A DNA stretch of 35,583 nucleotides from contig NZ_AHZV01000247.1 of NCBI RefSeq assembly GCF_000250735.1, forward strand, positions 1-35,583, given 5' to 3'. The position numbers and the translations under genes are program-made. The notes below the pieces were generated by a model. It was not told the origin of the DNA. It was given only the letters and a program-made list of their open reading frames with translations, and did not search any database. Numbering within the stretch: position 1 is the stretch's first letter; each line of letters starts with the position of its first letter. Shown one piece after another: positions 9,350 to 18,797 of the stretch. The stretch is from Anaerophaga thermohalophila str. Valhall. GTDB lineage: Bacteria; Bacteroidota; Bacteroidia; Bacteroidales; Marinilabiliaceae.

Positions 9350-10264
9350 CTAAATTCCATCGCCATTAATCACAATTGTTTCAGCACCGATTTCCATATC
9401 ATCACCGGAGCAGGAAATATCAAAATACGTCTCATCAGGACATCGCATATCAGTATATCGTCCTTGATGCATGGGGACAGAAAGTATTTCGTCCTGAAAG
9501 TTTCTATATAAGGAAGTGTAGAGCCAGGTTGAGGCTTTTACCACAGTCCTTGTTGGAGAAACTTCTTTCCCTTCATTCCCTACCTGGTCAATGGCATTAA
9601 CCCTCTTGTATTCGGCCGGAACGTCATATCTATATCCGTCGCATTGAAACTTTTTTCGAAATGTCTTCCTGCTTCCTTCCACTTCAAACAAGAGTTTTCT
9701 ATCCTCAATGAGGCGTAGAGAAATGGTAACCGTATCTCCCGGATACCAATAAAAACTGTCAACAGCAGGAGCATTTTCATATATTGCCTTTTGTCCTGTC
9801 GGATTGAAAGCAGTACGCCTTAAAAATGGCCGAAAAGCCCTTCTGTCATCTGTAACATTACCATTTTCATCTATTATAACTTCCCAGGTAAGACCTAAAT
9901 CCGTTTCTTGTCCTTCCGAATTACCTCCAACATATACTGAAGGATTATCCATGAATTGTGCTGGTTTTTCAGGATTATCCCGGGACGAATCAAATTCAAT
10001 CTCCGGTAAAACAACTTTTCCTTCAATACCAACCCACGAGTCGTGTGATGACACAATTTTCCGATAATAAGCACCGGAAAAACATTCTTTACTCGCGGCA
10101 GGTTTCACTTCGGATGGAAAATAAGTGTTTATATAATCCTTTTCGAGCAAAGACTCCTCCACATCTTTTGCGTCTGTTCTTTTTTCGGTCCTGCCACATC
10201 CAACTATGGATACCCCGAAAAGAACCATTAGCAAAAGTCGCTTAATAGGCATAACGCAATGCAT
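9350..10264 (-). CDS. Lipoprotein of unknown function
   Basis: I do not recognise the family. The protein has 304 residues and begins with a clear lipoprotein signal (KRLLLMVLFGVSIVGC), so it is membrane-anchored and exported. An internal ATG at 10252 just before PIKRLLL is an equally good start. The body looks beta-rich, with sequences such as WEVIIDENGNVTDDRRAFRP and DTVTISLRLIEDRKLLFEVEG, which resemble a jelly-roll or carbohydrate-binding-like domain. This is an impression from residue pattern only. It sits between the second GHL10 paralogue and the small SGNH hydrolase, so it probably handles the same substrate. The 175-bp gap upstream (10265-10439) contains a long inverted pair (CCGG-centred arms around 10366 and 10418) but no recognisable promoter. 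Confidence 0.7.
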   Translation of the reverse strand: MHCVMPIKRLLLMVLFGVSIVGCGRTEKRTDAKDVEESLLEKDYINTYFPSEVKPAASKECFSGAYYRKIVSSHDSWVGIEGKVVLPEIEFDSSRDNPEKPAQFMDNPSVYVGGNSEGQETDLGLTWEVIIDENGNVTDDRRAFRPFLRRTAFNPTGQKAIYENAPAVDSFYWYPGDTVTISLRLIEDRKLLFEVEGSRKTFRKKFQCDGYRYDVPAEYKRVNAIDQVGNEGKEVSPTRTVVKASTWLYTSLYRNFQDEILSVPMHQGRYTDMRCPDETYFDISCSGDDMEIGAETIVINGDGI

Positions 10265-10439
10265 GGTTGTGTTTTTTTTAATTAACCCGGAAAATTATTT
10301 CTAACTACTTTTTTTAAAAAACCTGATTTTCGAAGAAAGAGTGTAAAAACACTAAACAACAACCGGTCATTTTGATATGTCAGACAATCAATTTCATTGT
10401 TAACTCAATTGAAAAATCCGGTCGTTAAATGAAAAACTA

Positions 10440-11801
10440 TCAATTCTCTTCGTTGCTTATTACATTGTCAATTCCCTCTTTTACTGCATCCCATTGATCC
10501 TTTTGTTTAAGATGAATCATATCAAACAGAAAATAACCATCACAAACATCCATAACAGCATCAACCGATTCAATGATGGCATTATCAGTGACCTCGTCGC
10601 CGGCAGTGGCCCATTCTCCATTTCCTACATCAGGCCCTCCAACAACAGCGGCATCTCCTTTGATCTTATCCATGGCCTGTGAACAAAAACCCTGAATCGT
10701 CCATTCAGTTGTACCATAAACCCTGGTTGGCGAAGCATAAGCCCCAATCAGTATTATGTCCATGATATCCGCATATCCGTAATTATCGTATTCAGAAGTT
10801 GCCCATGCAGGATAGTCCGAAGCTGTGTTATAATCAGGACTTGCCCAATTAACGCCCACTCCGTAATAGGTAGAATACCAGCCTCCTACATATACCCCGA
10901 ATTTTATATCGGGATTCACCGATCTCACTCTTTCTGCTGCCTTTTCGAAAAAATCGTGCATCACCATAACACGAAATTCCAGCCACTTTTTAAAATATTC
11001 GGGAGTAGAAGACGGGAGATTACCGGGTTTAGTTCCGGCGGCCATAACATCTTCAGGAAAGTTTTGAATCGAATAGCCCAGGTAGTTCTCAAATTTATCT
11101 TTGGTATATGAGGAAAAATCACTATCTAATCCGTCAAATCGGCCTCTGTCAAGAATAATTCCTTCCAGCCCTTCATAAGCAGCTAAATCTTCCAGCATAT
11201 CGCAGATATAATTTTGCACATCGTCCCGAACAGGATTAAAAAACTTAGCACCTGTTCCACCAATCTCCATAGTGCTTTTAATTCCTGTTTCGGTCAGCAG
11301 CTGTGTTGCCCATTCTTCTTTCTCCTGATCCCTGAACAGAACACCTTCTGACCCCAGACTCGTCGTGTTACCTCCTACCATGGTATTAATCCCGGCATAA
11401 ACTTTCAGCCCCACTTCATCCCCTGCATCTATAAATGCCTGCAGATAATCCCACGTTGCGGTCCTTTCAACCTTTGAATATCCTTCGGTCAGCCAGGCCC
11501 CCAGCCATTGAACCTGTTCTACAACATCTGTGTTAAACAGTACATCACCAGTAGTTGGGCGAACATCAACCACGACACTTGTAAAACCTGCATCCTTAGC
11601 CAATTGAAGATCACGAAGTATATTATCCTTGCTGTTAGCAAAATCAATAAAGTTGGCAGCAGCATCTATCCACAACACTCTGGGTTTGGAATCTTCTTCA
11701 TTATCATCCCACTCCCACCCGGGCTTTGTCTCATCATTTTTGTCGCACGACATAGAAGACAACATCAGAGGAACGAGCATTATGAAAAACAACCTTATCA
11801 T
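10440..11801 (-). CDS. GHL10-type glycosidase-like lipoprotein (second paralogue)
   Basis: A TIM-barrel glycosidase-like lipoprotein, paralogous to the gene at 7234-8568. I chose the ATG at 11801 because it starts a clean lipoprotein signal (MIRLFFIMLVPLMLSSMSC). A longer frame reaching 11855 would add 18 residues and run into an intergenic hairpin. Shared family blocks are FTSVVVDVRPTTGDVLF, GLKVYAGINTMVGG, LEGIILDRGRFDG, GGWYSTYYGVGVNWAS and DGYFLFDMIHLKQKDQW. The region between signal and barrel (WEWDDNEEDSKPR) is a short acidic spacer. It follows the DUF5018 gene and is probably part of the SusC1-D1 operon, downstream of a hairpin that may tune expression. Confidence 0.8.
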   Translation of the reverse strand: MIRLFFIMLVPLMLSSMSCDKNDETKPGWEWDDNEEDSKPRVLWIDAAANFIDFANSKDNILRDLQLAKDAGFTSVVVDVRPTTGDVLFNTDVVEQVQWLGAWLTEGYSKVERTATWDYLQAFIDAGDEVGLKVYAGINTMVGGNTTSLGSEGVLFRDQEKEEWATQLLTETGIKSTMEIGGTGAKFFNPVRDDVQNYICDMLEDLAAYEGLEGIILDRGRFDGLDSDFSSYTKDKFENYLGYSIQNFPEDVMAAGTKPGNLPSSTPEYFKKWLEFRVMVMHDFFEKAAERVRSVNPDIKFGVYVGGWYSTYYGVGVNWASPDYNTASDYPAWATSEYDNYGYADIMDIILIGAYASPTRVYGTTEWTIQGFCSQAMDKIKGDAAVVGGPDVGNGEWATAGDEVTDNAIIESVDAVMDVCDGYFLFDMIHLKQKDQWDAVKEGIDNVISNEEN

Positions 11802-11842
11802 TTTGATCTTTTGATTCTCCATTTCCAATAATTGAAGTAACA

Positions 11843-11880
11843 GCGATATTGACATCCGAAATACCGGATATCAATATCGC
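11843..11880 (-). promoter_or_regulatory. Strong intercistronic hairpin after the DUF5018 gene
   Basis: A 16-bp stem (GCGATATTGACATCCG at 11843-11858 against CGGATATCAATATCGC at 11865-11880) with a 6-base loop. The only mismatch becomes a G-U pair when read from the minus strand, so the structure suits the operon transcript. It begins 12 nt after the DUF5018 stop and is not followed by a U run on that strand. An mRNA-stabilising or attenuating element is therefore more likely than a full intrinsic terminator. Confidence 0.65.
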
Positions 11881-11892
11881 CTTATTTAATTT

Positions 11893-13566
11893 TTACATAT
11901 CAATACAATCGAACTGGTATCCAACCACATAACCATTGGTAAACATGAAATAGAGGTAGAGATAGAAACCATCGTCCGACACTTTAAGGGCAACATCTCC
12001 GGTTCCGTTGGCATTAGCAACGCCTCCAGAAATGGCGTTGGGCCCATAAGTATTCAGAGGTGTTTCCCACACAACAGCAGGACAGGTTCCGGATGCAAGA
12101 TTGCCGGTAAAATTGGCTTCGGAACTAACATCCAACAACCAAACCATATCTGCTGCACCCCAGGTAAAACTGTTTACCCAGTTGACAGTAGTATATTGAG
12201 CATTATTGAACTCAACAAAATCAACAGCATTCTGAATATAATTCACACTAATCGACTCCAGTTTGCTGCTTACTTCGTTGGTGCTTCCGTCTACCCAGGC
12301 AAAGGTGTTGTCGGAATAAGAAGCCACAAAATAGTCGCTGTTAACGTCAGAACCTGAAGTGTGGACAATATCAACATTGGTCGTCCAACCTTTTTCAAGA
12401 CCACTCATGGTTACAATTTCAGGTGTCTGGGATGCTAAAACGCCTCCGGAAATCGTCCAACGGGCAAATTGCTGACCATAGTCAAGAATTGGCGCAGTAA
12501 TAATTGCATCTCCGTTAATATCACCCTGAACAGACATTTTCCGGCCTACGGCAACACCACCATCCCATTCTATCATCAACTCGGGGGTATCTGAGACTGA
12601 AGCTACTTTCCATATTCTGAATGCCCCATCATTGGGAGCAAGGTTGCAGATCAAAATATTTCCAGCACGATCGGCAGTGCTATAAAAGTTTGTTAAATTC
12701 CCTTTTGCAGAACCAAGTTCTATTTCTCCAACTTTCTCGCCGCTCTTTGCATCCAGATAAATACTATTCTGGTTTCTTGTGTTAAGAACAACGTATTCGT
12801 CTGTTACGGCCATACCGCCTGTCAGATGGTCAACAGTAATTCCCACGTCAGCCTTCAATTGCTTAGCAAACATAAGCTTTGCACTTCCAGAACGAATTCC
12901 ATAGGGAAGTTTTTCGGGAACTTCTTTTTTCACTGTATATACATTCCGGGTCACTCCGTCATGAGCCGTGACAGTCAGTTCCACCTCTTCGTTATAGTCA
13001 AGGGCCTCTTCGCGGGGATCCGGAGAAATTGTAGCATGATACGATAATGTGACATCGGCAAGAGCAGGTTCAAGTTCACCAATAGCCACCAGCGAAATTG
13101 TTTTTTTAGATTCATTAATAACTCCTGTCAGACCAAGTTCCGGTAAACTGAATTCTTTGATCTGGCATTCCGAACTTTTCCGTATTTCACCCCGAACAAT
13201 GTATTTGTGTTCTTCCCCAAGCTGATCATTCACCGTAATAACATTGTCCTTGGACAAATCCATATACAGAAGCGGAGGAGAAACGGTAACGTTATCATCA
13301 AGGTTGGCCCGAACCCTCATATTTGAAATCATTTCCTCGGTAACCCTGTTGTTACTACTCACGGGAAAATAGTAGGGAATGGGGATCACGATCTCATTGG
13401 TTCCTTCTACAATGGTTCCGGTGAACTCACCTGTACCATCGGGAAAAGTTGCTGTAATGCTGTTTATTCCCTCTCTTGAGACTGAGGGCAACAACTCATC
13501 CGGTTCTTTACACCCACCAATAAAGGTGAGTAATAAAGCTATTGCAAAAATTATATTTCTTTTCAT
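11893..13566 (-). CDS. DUF5018-type surface lipoprotein in the SusE position
   Basis: An outer-membrane lipoprotein encoded right after SusD1, the place where SusE/SusF-like glycan-binding proteins usually lie. I chose the ATG at 13566 because it begins the signal MKRNIIFAIALLLTFIGGC; a longer frame to 13587 would overlap the SusD1 stop. The N-terminal third contains repeated DUF5018-like beta-sandwich units: an EGTNEIVIPIPY/DVTLSYHATISPDP pattern and an HKYIVRGEIRKS/RNVYTVKKE pattern. The C-terminal part looks like a beta-propeller (GEKVGEIELGSAKGNL, ISGGVLASQTPEIVT). The predicted role is binding substrate at the cell surface and delivering it to SusC1/D1. Exact ligand unknown. Confidence 0.75.
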   Translation of the reverse strand: MKRNIIFAIALLLTFIGGCKEPDELLPSVSREGINSITATFPDGTGEFTGTIVEGTNEIVIPIPYYFPVSSNNRVTEEMISNMRVRANLDDNVTVSPPLLYMDLSKDNVITVNDQLGEEHKYIVRGEIRKSSECQIKEFSLPELGLTGVINESKKTISLVAIGELEPALADVTLSYHATISPDPREEALDYNEEVELTVTAHDGVTRNVYTVKKEVPEKLPYGIRSGSAKLMFAKQLKADVGITVDHLTGGMAVTDEYVVLNTRNQNSIYLDAKSGEKVGEIELGSAKGNLTNFYSTADRAGNILICNLAPNDGAFRIWKVASVSDTPELMIEWDGGVAVGRKMSVQGDINGDAIITAPILDYGQQFARWTISGGVLASQTPEIVTMSGLEKGWTTNVDIVHTSGSDVNSDYFVASYSDNTFAWVDGSTNEVSSKLESISVNYIQNAVDFVEFNNAQYTTVNWVNSFTWGAADMVWLLDVSSEANFTGNLASGTCPAVVWETPLNTYGPNAISGGVANANGTGDVALKVSDDGFYLYLYFMFTNGYVVGYQFDCIDM

Positions 13567-13577
13567 AGTTTTCCGCT

Positions 13578-15209
13578 TTATTTCCATTCGTCATATTGTT
13601 CTATTGCTGAATTGTTTGCCAGCTCACTATAAGGAACGGGCAGAACATAAGTCTTCTCAAGGAATTTACGATCCTTAAGATCACAGTCAACATATTCATA
13701 GAGAAAACCTCCAGCAGATTGGGAAATTTTCATTCCATGTACCCTGTAACCGTTGTATTCTGTATGAGCCAGTCGCCAACGACGCATATCCCAGTAAAGA
13801 TGTCCTTCGTAGGCGAGTTCAATTTTCCTTTCGTGACGGATGGCCTCAAAAAGCTCATCGCCAGTCAGTCCTGTTTTGTCAGGAAGACCAACCCTTTCTC
13901 TGACCTTGTTCAGATCATCCAGAGCTTTTCCGCTATTTCCTAAATTGTAATGGGCTTCGGCACGATTCAGGTATACCTCGGCCAGTCGTAATTCGACCCA
14001 TGGATGGGTGCTGTTGTATGTAACCAGATCGGTATGTTCTTCATCACGGTATTTGCGAAGATAGTAACCAGTAACTGTACGTCCTTTTGTGTAGGTATCT
14101 TCTCTGTATCCCATGTACCTCCCATTGGTGCCATCCACTGAATTTTCCATGGTTTTTCCCATCCAGTCAGAACCATTATATATAACTGTAGCATGAAAAC
14201 GCGGTTCCAACTCATCATAAGGAGGAGGTGTAGTAGTTCCACCTTCAACATGCCAGGGCGACCAGTCTACCTGAGTGCCGTCGGCTTTCTCATAAGCTTC
14301 AACCATTTCCTGGGTAGGTGTTCCGCTTCCCCCTTGATTTTCAATCTCACCATAAGTGGCATAAGCTTTATCAAAAGTGTGATTGGGCCCGGTAAGCAAA
14401 TAATTATACTCAAGAATAGACTCAGAATTACCGCCCTTCCAGGCATCTTCATACTCGTCGGTTAAACTATAAACTCCCAATGCCAACACCGAATCGGCTG
14501 CATTTTTTGCAGATTCCCAACGTTCTGCATATAACATTGCCCGCGATTTGAAAGCAAAAGCAGCACCTTTGGTTACACGCTCGCTTGCAGCATTATTCCA
14601 TTGAACGGGCAAAACAGAAGCAGCGAAATCAAGGTCTTCCTCGATAAGATCCCAGGTTTCTTCAGCTGTTGAACGATTTTTATCTTTTTGAAGATTCATA
14701 TCCGTATAAAGAATCACTCCGCCATGTCGCTTAGCCAGCTGGAAATAAAGAAATGCACGGAAAAAACGTGCCTGCCCTTCAAAAAGATTGTTGGTTTCCT
14801 CATCAAGCTCAGAATATTGCTCTAAACCAACCAGAAATTCATTGACACGCCTGATTCTTTCATAGGTTTCTCCCCATGTATCCAGCAAGTTTCCGGATGG
14901 AGATATTCCTTCAGGATCAAACACATACAAATTAGCGTCGCCGGCTTTACTTCCGGGGACATAAGAACCATATTTCAACGTTTCGGTCATCCCTTCAGTG
15001 AGACTCCCGTTAAACTGTGAAGTTCCAAAATTTCCATACCGGTCGAGGTAAGGATAAAATGCATTGACATAAAGATTAACGTTATCTTCATTTGCCCACA
15101 CCACTTCATCTGATATTCTGTCTGTCGGGGTTGTGTCCAGATAATCATCACAACCTGCGAAACCGACAACACCCAGAATAAGGGCTATATTAAATATGAT
15201 ATATTTCAT
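13578..15209 (-). CDS. SusD-like outer-membrane glycan-binding lipoprotein 1
   Basis: A RagB/SusD-family lipoprotein of 543 residues from the ATG at 15209; the frame also extends to a TTG at 15218. The signal ends GVVGFAGC, followed by the SusD hallmark DDYLDTTPTDRISDEVVWANEDN. TPR-like helices (ARFFRAFLYFQLAKRHGGVIL) and the C-terminal block HERKIELAYEGHLYWDMRRWR are characteristic. It acts as the lid of the TonB-dependent transporter SusC1, which is encoded 11 nt upstream. The start lies close behind the SusC1 stop, consistent with one transcript. Confidence 0.95.
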   Translation of the reverse strand: MKYIIFNIALILGVVGFAGCDDYLDTTPTDRISDEVVWANEDNVNLYVNAFYPYLDRYGNFGTSQFNGSLTEGMTETLKYGSYVPGSKAGDANLYVFDPEGISPSGNLLDTWGETYERIRRVNEFLVGLEQYSELDEETNNLFEGQARFFRAFLYFQLAKRHGGVILYTDMNLQKDKNRSTAEETWDLIEEDLDFAASVLPVQWNNAASERVTKGAAFAFKSRAMLYAERWESAKNAADSVLALGVYSLTDEYEDAWKGGNSESILEYNYLLTGPNHTFDKAYATYGEIENQGGSGTPTQEMVEAYEKADGTQVDWSPWHVEGGTTTPPPYDELEPRFHATVIYNGSDWMGKTMENSVDGTNGRYMGYREDTYTKGRTVTGYYLRKYRDEEHTDLVTYNSTHPWVELRLAEVYLNRAEAHYNLGNSGKALDDLNKVRERVGLPDKTGLTGDELFEAIRHERKIELAYEGHLYWDMRRWRLAHTEYNGYRVHGMKISQSAGGFLYEYVDCDLKDRKFLEKTYVLPVPYSELANNSAIEQYDEWK

Positions 15210-15220
15210 AATACTCAAAA

Positions 15221-18200
15221 TTAAAATGTCAGTTTAACACCCATTGAATAAATTCGCTGTTGAGGATAGTATCCATTGGATACGCCCGGTTGTTCCGGAT
15301 CGATATTGTACTTCGTCAACTCACTAAACGTTAATAAGTTCTGACCCTCAGCGTAGATTCTTAAAGTACTCATTCCTAAAGATGCAATCCATCTTTGAGG
15401 CAATGTATATCCAATTTGCATATTCTTAAGTCTCAAATAATCACCATTGCGATACCAGAAAGATGAGGAATAGGCATTGTTGGAACTGGCAGGTACAACA
15501 GCCAGTCTTGGGAATTCTCCATCCGGATTGTCCTCCCTCCAGGAATTTTCAATCAGATATTTTGGCGAATTTCCCCCGTGATAAAATGGCTTTGTCATTG
15601 AAGTATTGTCCATTATACCACTGGGATATACCCCGGTAAGAGCAACATCACGACCAAGAGCTCCCTGAAAAAGAAATGAAACATCAAAATTTCGCCATTC
15701 TCCGGAGAAAGAAAATCCTCCGATAAACTTGGGATAGGCTGACTTCCCGATGTATCCGCGATCCTGTTCATAAGTAATGACTCCATCGCCATTGCGGTCT
15801 TTATATTTAATATCACCGACACGAACATCTTTTCCCGGAATCAAAGGTGAATTATCGATCTCTTCCTGGCTTTGGAACAAACCTTCAGCAATAAATCCAA
15901 CCTGTGAACCAACTTCCTTTCCTGTAAGTTTGAGCCAGTCAGGCGTGTTTGGCGAATCACCATACCTCAACCATCTTCTTTTGGTATAGGTTCCGTTCAG
16001 GTTAATGTTGTATGAAAAGTCACCTATCTTATTTCGATGCGATAAATTGATTTCAAAACCTTTATGGTCCTGCTCATTATTGTTTGCATATCCCGGAACA
16101 TAACCACCGAAAGATGGAGGATAGGTAGCATCTACAGAGCTGAGCATATCATAAATATATTTATAGAAAACATCGAACTCAACGCCTAACCTGCCCTTCC
16201 AAAAAATAGCATCGAAACCTGCATTGTATTGCAAAGCCTTCGCCCATGTCAGGTTCCTGTTGGCAGGACGGGAGGTTATCAACCCGTTTTGAGGCTCTCC
16301 GTCAATAACGACAGCCGGATTGTTAAGAAACGAGAGAGTGTTCAGGTAATAATAAGGTGGAATTTCTGTTGTACCGGTCAAACCGATTCCACCTCTGAGC
16401 TTTAGATTATTAACAAACTCAAGGTTATCAAACCAGCTTTCCTCAGAAATTCTCCAGCCCAATGAAGCAGCCGGAAAAGCCCCCCACCGATCGTTCATTC
16501 CGCCAAATACATAGCTTCCGTCGTAACGGAATGAAAGCTCTGCAAGATATTTGGAAGCATAATCATAATTAAGCCTGCCAACAAACCCTACTTGTCTTTG
16601 TATATAGCTGCCACCGGAGACTTTGGTTTTTTCTTCGAGTGTGGCAAAATCGAGCTCATCCAATTCAATAATATCAAAACCATAGCCATAGGCACCAAAA
16701 TTATTTCCTTCTCTTTCGATGGTCTCTAACAGAGCAAGCGCAGAGATATTATGGTTACCAAATTGATTATCGTACTTCAGACTGGAATTGGTAGTCAGAT
16801 GCGTATACTTTGATGATCCTTCCACCAGGCTTGCGGTTTCACCCCTGGGATCGTATGTATATGAATAACTGATGTCTCCCTCAGGCGATGTTGGAGGATT
16901 TGCGACATAGGTATAATATGGCGTAGAGAAAGATTTTGATGTTTGATTTGACATGTCATAAGCCACCAGAAACTTGGCCTGTAATCCCGGAATAAACGGC
17001 ATGTGATAATTCAACGAAAGATTAGTTTGAATAATATTGGTTTTTACATTATTGTATCCACTTTTTTCAGAAGCCGCAATCGGATTAACATAAGAGCTGG
17101 CTGTACGCGTAGAAACAGGAACACCGTCAATTTCCTCTACTGCGTACGGATGTGCACGAATGGCCTGTTGTGGTATATTGTTCCAATCACCCGGATTAGC
17201 AGAAAAACCAGGGCGCTTTCTGTCTTCAACACGTGCCGAAATGTCAAACCGCAGATCAAGATTCTCGGCAATCACGGCATCGATATTGGAACGTAAATTA
17301 ATCCGGTCGAAATTAAATCCGCTGACATTACCTTCCTGGTCGAAATATCCCAGTGACGTAAAATACTTAATGTTTTCATTTCCTCCGGATGCATTTACAT
17401 TGAAATTCTTGTTGGTACCAATATCAAAAGTCTTATCGTACCAGTTGGTATTTCCCCATCCATCCGTCGGGTCATCATTTTGCATCATTTCAACATGCTC
17501 CGACGAAAATACAGGCTGGTCACCATCCATTTCGCGGGCTTTATTATACCAGTAAGCATATTCGGGGCCGTCCAGTAAATCCAGCATTTGAGTGTTTTCA
17601 CTAATACCGTAGCCTGCATTAAATGTGATTTGTGAATCCCCTTCCTGTCCTCTTTTGGTTGTTATGATAATAACAGCATTGGCATCCATCCCGTAAATCG
17701 CAGCTGAAGAAGCATCTTTCAACACAGAAACAGATTCAATTTCATTGGGGTCAATCTCAGAAAAGTCCCTTTCAATTCCGTCAACAATATATTTGGCAGA
17801 TGATCCGCGTACCAGCAGACTGGCTGCATCAGCCCCGGGCTGACCGGATTGTTGCAGGGAGATTACGCCGGGGACAACACCACCCAGTTTACTTGTAATA
17901 TTACCAACCGGGGCTTTAAGCAGCTTCTCTCCCTCTATCTGTGATACAGCACCGGTAACACTTGCTTTTTTCTGTGTTCCATACCCGACTACAACCACTT
18001 CGTCTAGTTCTGCCAACGATTCTTCAAGCGTAACGTTGATGGAACGTTGACCATTGACAGGAATCTCTTTATTATCAAATCCAATGAAGGAGAATACCAG
18101 TACGGCATTTCCATCTGTTACTTCGATTGAGTAATTACCATCAATATCAGTAATTACCCCGTTCGAGGTACCTTTTTCGACAATGTTGACACCTATTAAC

Positions 18201-18316
18201 GGTTCATTTTTTGTGTCAACTACCTTTCCCGAAACCTGATGCTGGCCTGCCAGCCCCTGAGCACCAAGCAAAGAAAAGAGCATTAAAAAACAACAATACA
18301 AATACAGCTTTTTCAT
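15221..18316 (-). CDS. SusC/RagA-type TonB-dependent outer-membrane transporter 1
   Basis: A protein of 1031 residues with a signal peptide ending near GLAGQ. An N-terminal carboxypeptidase-regulatory-like domain follows (VSGKVVDTKNEPLIGVNIVE). Next come the SusC signature LDEVVVVGYGTQKKASVTGAVS, a plug domain (VSVLKDASSAAIYGMDANAVIIITTKRG) and a long beta-barrel ending ...YSMGVKLTF. It imports oligomers in complex with SusD1 using TonB energy. It is the first gene of the operon and is preceded by a consensus Bacteroidota promoter at 18446-18477, giving a leader of about 120 nt. Confidence 0.95.
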   Translation of the reverse strand: MKKLYLYCCFLMLFSLLGAQGLAGQHQVSGKVVDTKNEPLIGVNIVEKGTSNGVITDIDGNYSIEVTDGNAVLVFSFIGFDNKEIPVNGQRSINVTLEESLAELDEVVVVGYGTQKKASVTGAVSQIEGEKLLKAPVGNITSKLGGVVPGVISLQQSGQPGADAASLLVRGSSAKYIVDGIERDFSEIDPNEIESVSVLKDASSAAIYGMDANAVIIITTKRGQEGDSQITFNAGYGISENTQMLDLLDGPEYAYWYNKAREMDGDQPVFSSEHVEMMQNDDPTDGWGNTNWYDKTFDIGTNKNFNVNASGGNENIKYFTSLGYFDQEGNVSGFNFDRINLRSNIDAVIAENLDLRFDISARVEDRKRPGFSANPGDWNNIPQQAIRAHPYAVEEIDGVPVSTRTASSYVNPIAASEKSGYNNVKTNIIQTNLSLNYHMPFIPGLQAKFLVAYDMSNQTSKSFSTPYYTYVANPPTSPEGDISYSYTYDPRGETASLVEGSSKYTHLTTNSSLKYDNQFGNHNISALALLETIEREGNNFGAYGYGFDIIELDELDFATLEEKTKVSGGSYIQRQVGFVGRLNYDYASKYLAELSFRYDGSYVFGGMNDRWGAFPAASLGWRISEESWFDNLEFVNNLKLRGGIGLTGTTEIPPYYYLNTLSFLNNPAVVIDGEPQNGLITSRPANRNLTWAKALQYNAGFDAIFWKGRLGVEFDVFYKYIYDMLSSVDATYPPSFGGYVPGYANNNEQDHKGFEINLSHRNKIGDFSYNINLNGTYTKRRWLRYGDSPNTPDWLKLTGKEVGSQVGFIAEGLFQSQEEIDNSPLIPGKDVRVGDIKYKDRNGDGVITYEQDRGYIGKSAYPKFIGGFSFSGEWRNFDVSFLFQGALGRDVALTGVYPSGIMDNTSMTKPFYHGGNSPKYLIENSWREDNPDGEFPRLAVVPASSNNAYSSSFWYRNGDYLRLKNMQIGYTLPQRWIASLGMSTLRIYAEGQNLLTFSELTKYNIDPEQPGVSNGYYPQQRIYSMGVKLTF

Positions 18317-18445
18317 GATAAAATTTTTTAATTGTGCTGTTCAACAAAACTGATTAAAGAATATTGAAATGTTTGATCCATTAAAAATGTTGGTTACCAT
18401 ATTTCAAAAATTCATTGACTTGTTTATTATTTTATTTTCTTAATG

Positions 18446-18477
18446 CAAATCTATTTCTAAAAATTTTTAATAACAAA
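18446..18477 (-). promoter_or_regulatory. Bacteroidota-type promoter for the SusC1 operon
   Basis: On the minus strand there is TTTG (18474-18477), a 20-base spacer, then TAGATTTG (18446-18453). This matches the TTTG/TAnnTTTG pattern of the Bacteroidota housekeeping sigma factor exactly. Transcription would start near 18440, about 120 nt before the SusC1 ATG. The rest of the 481-bp gap (18317-18797) holds AT-rich DNA and the terminator at 18668. Confidence 0.7.
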
Positions 18478-18667
18478 TTTTTTTAAAGTTTTTTACTATG
18501 GATATTTTAAAACAACTGATAATGCCCTGTCAAGCATAAAAAATCTCACAAGATACAATGATTTTCGTTTTTTCTTGATGAACCTGAATATACACTGTCG
18601 AAATTTCAACAAACCAACAGGAGCAGATAACCCGGCAGAAAACAATGAATACAATATTTATAAACAA

Positions 18668-18703
18668 AAACCCGACCTGCTTAAAAAAATGCAAGTCAGG
18701 TTT
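18668..18703 (-). terminator. Intrinsic terminator after the D-lactate dehydrogenase gene
   Basis: A 13-bp stem (AAACCCGACCTGC at 18668-18680 against GCAAGTCAGGTTT at 18691-18703) with a 10-base loop. Two C-A mismatches on the plus strand become G-U pairs on the minus strand, which shows it is built for minus-strand RNA. A U-rich run (TTTTTGTTTA) ends it. It lies about 95 nt downstream of the dehydrogenase stop, insulating that gene from the SusC1 promoter. Confidence 0.85.
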
Positions 18704-18797
18704 CTTTAGTTTTATTGTTAAAATTAAATTTTTTAATTCTTAGGGATTTATTTTTAAATTTTTTTATCTAAAATTTTTGATGGCCGGAAAAGTGTAT

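Noticed and set aside
10361-10440. Terminator after the second GHL10 gene formed by the distant CCGG-containing arms
   Set aside because: The arms are short and separated by roughly 40 bases, and no U run follows on the minus strand.
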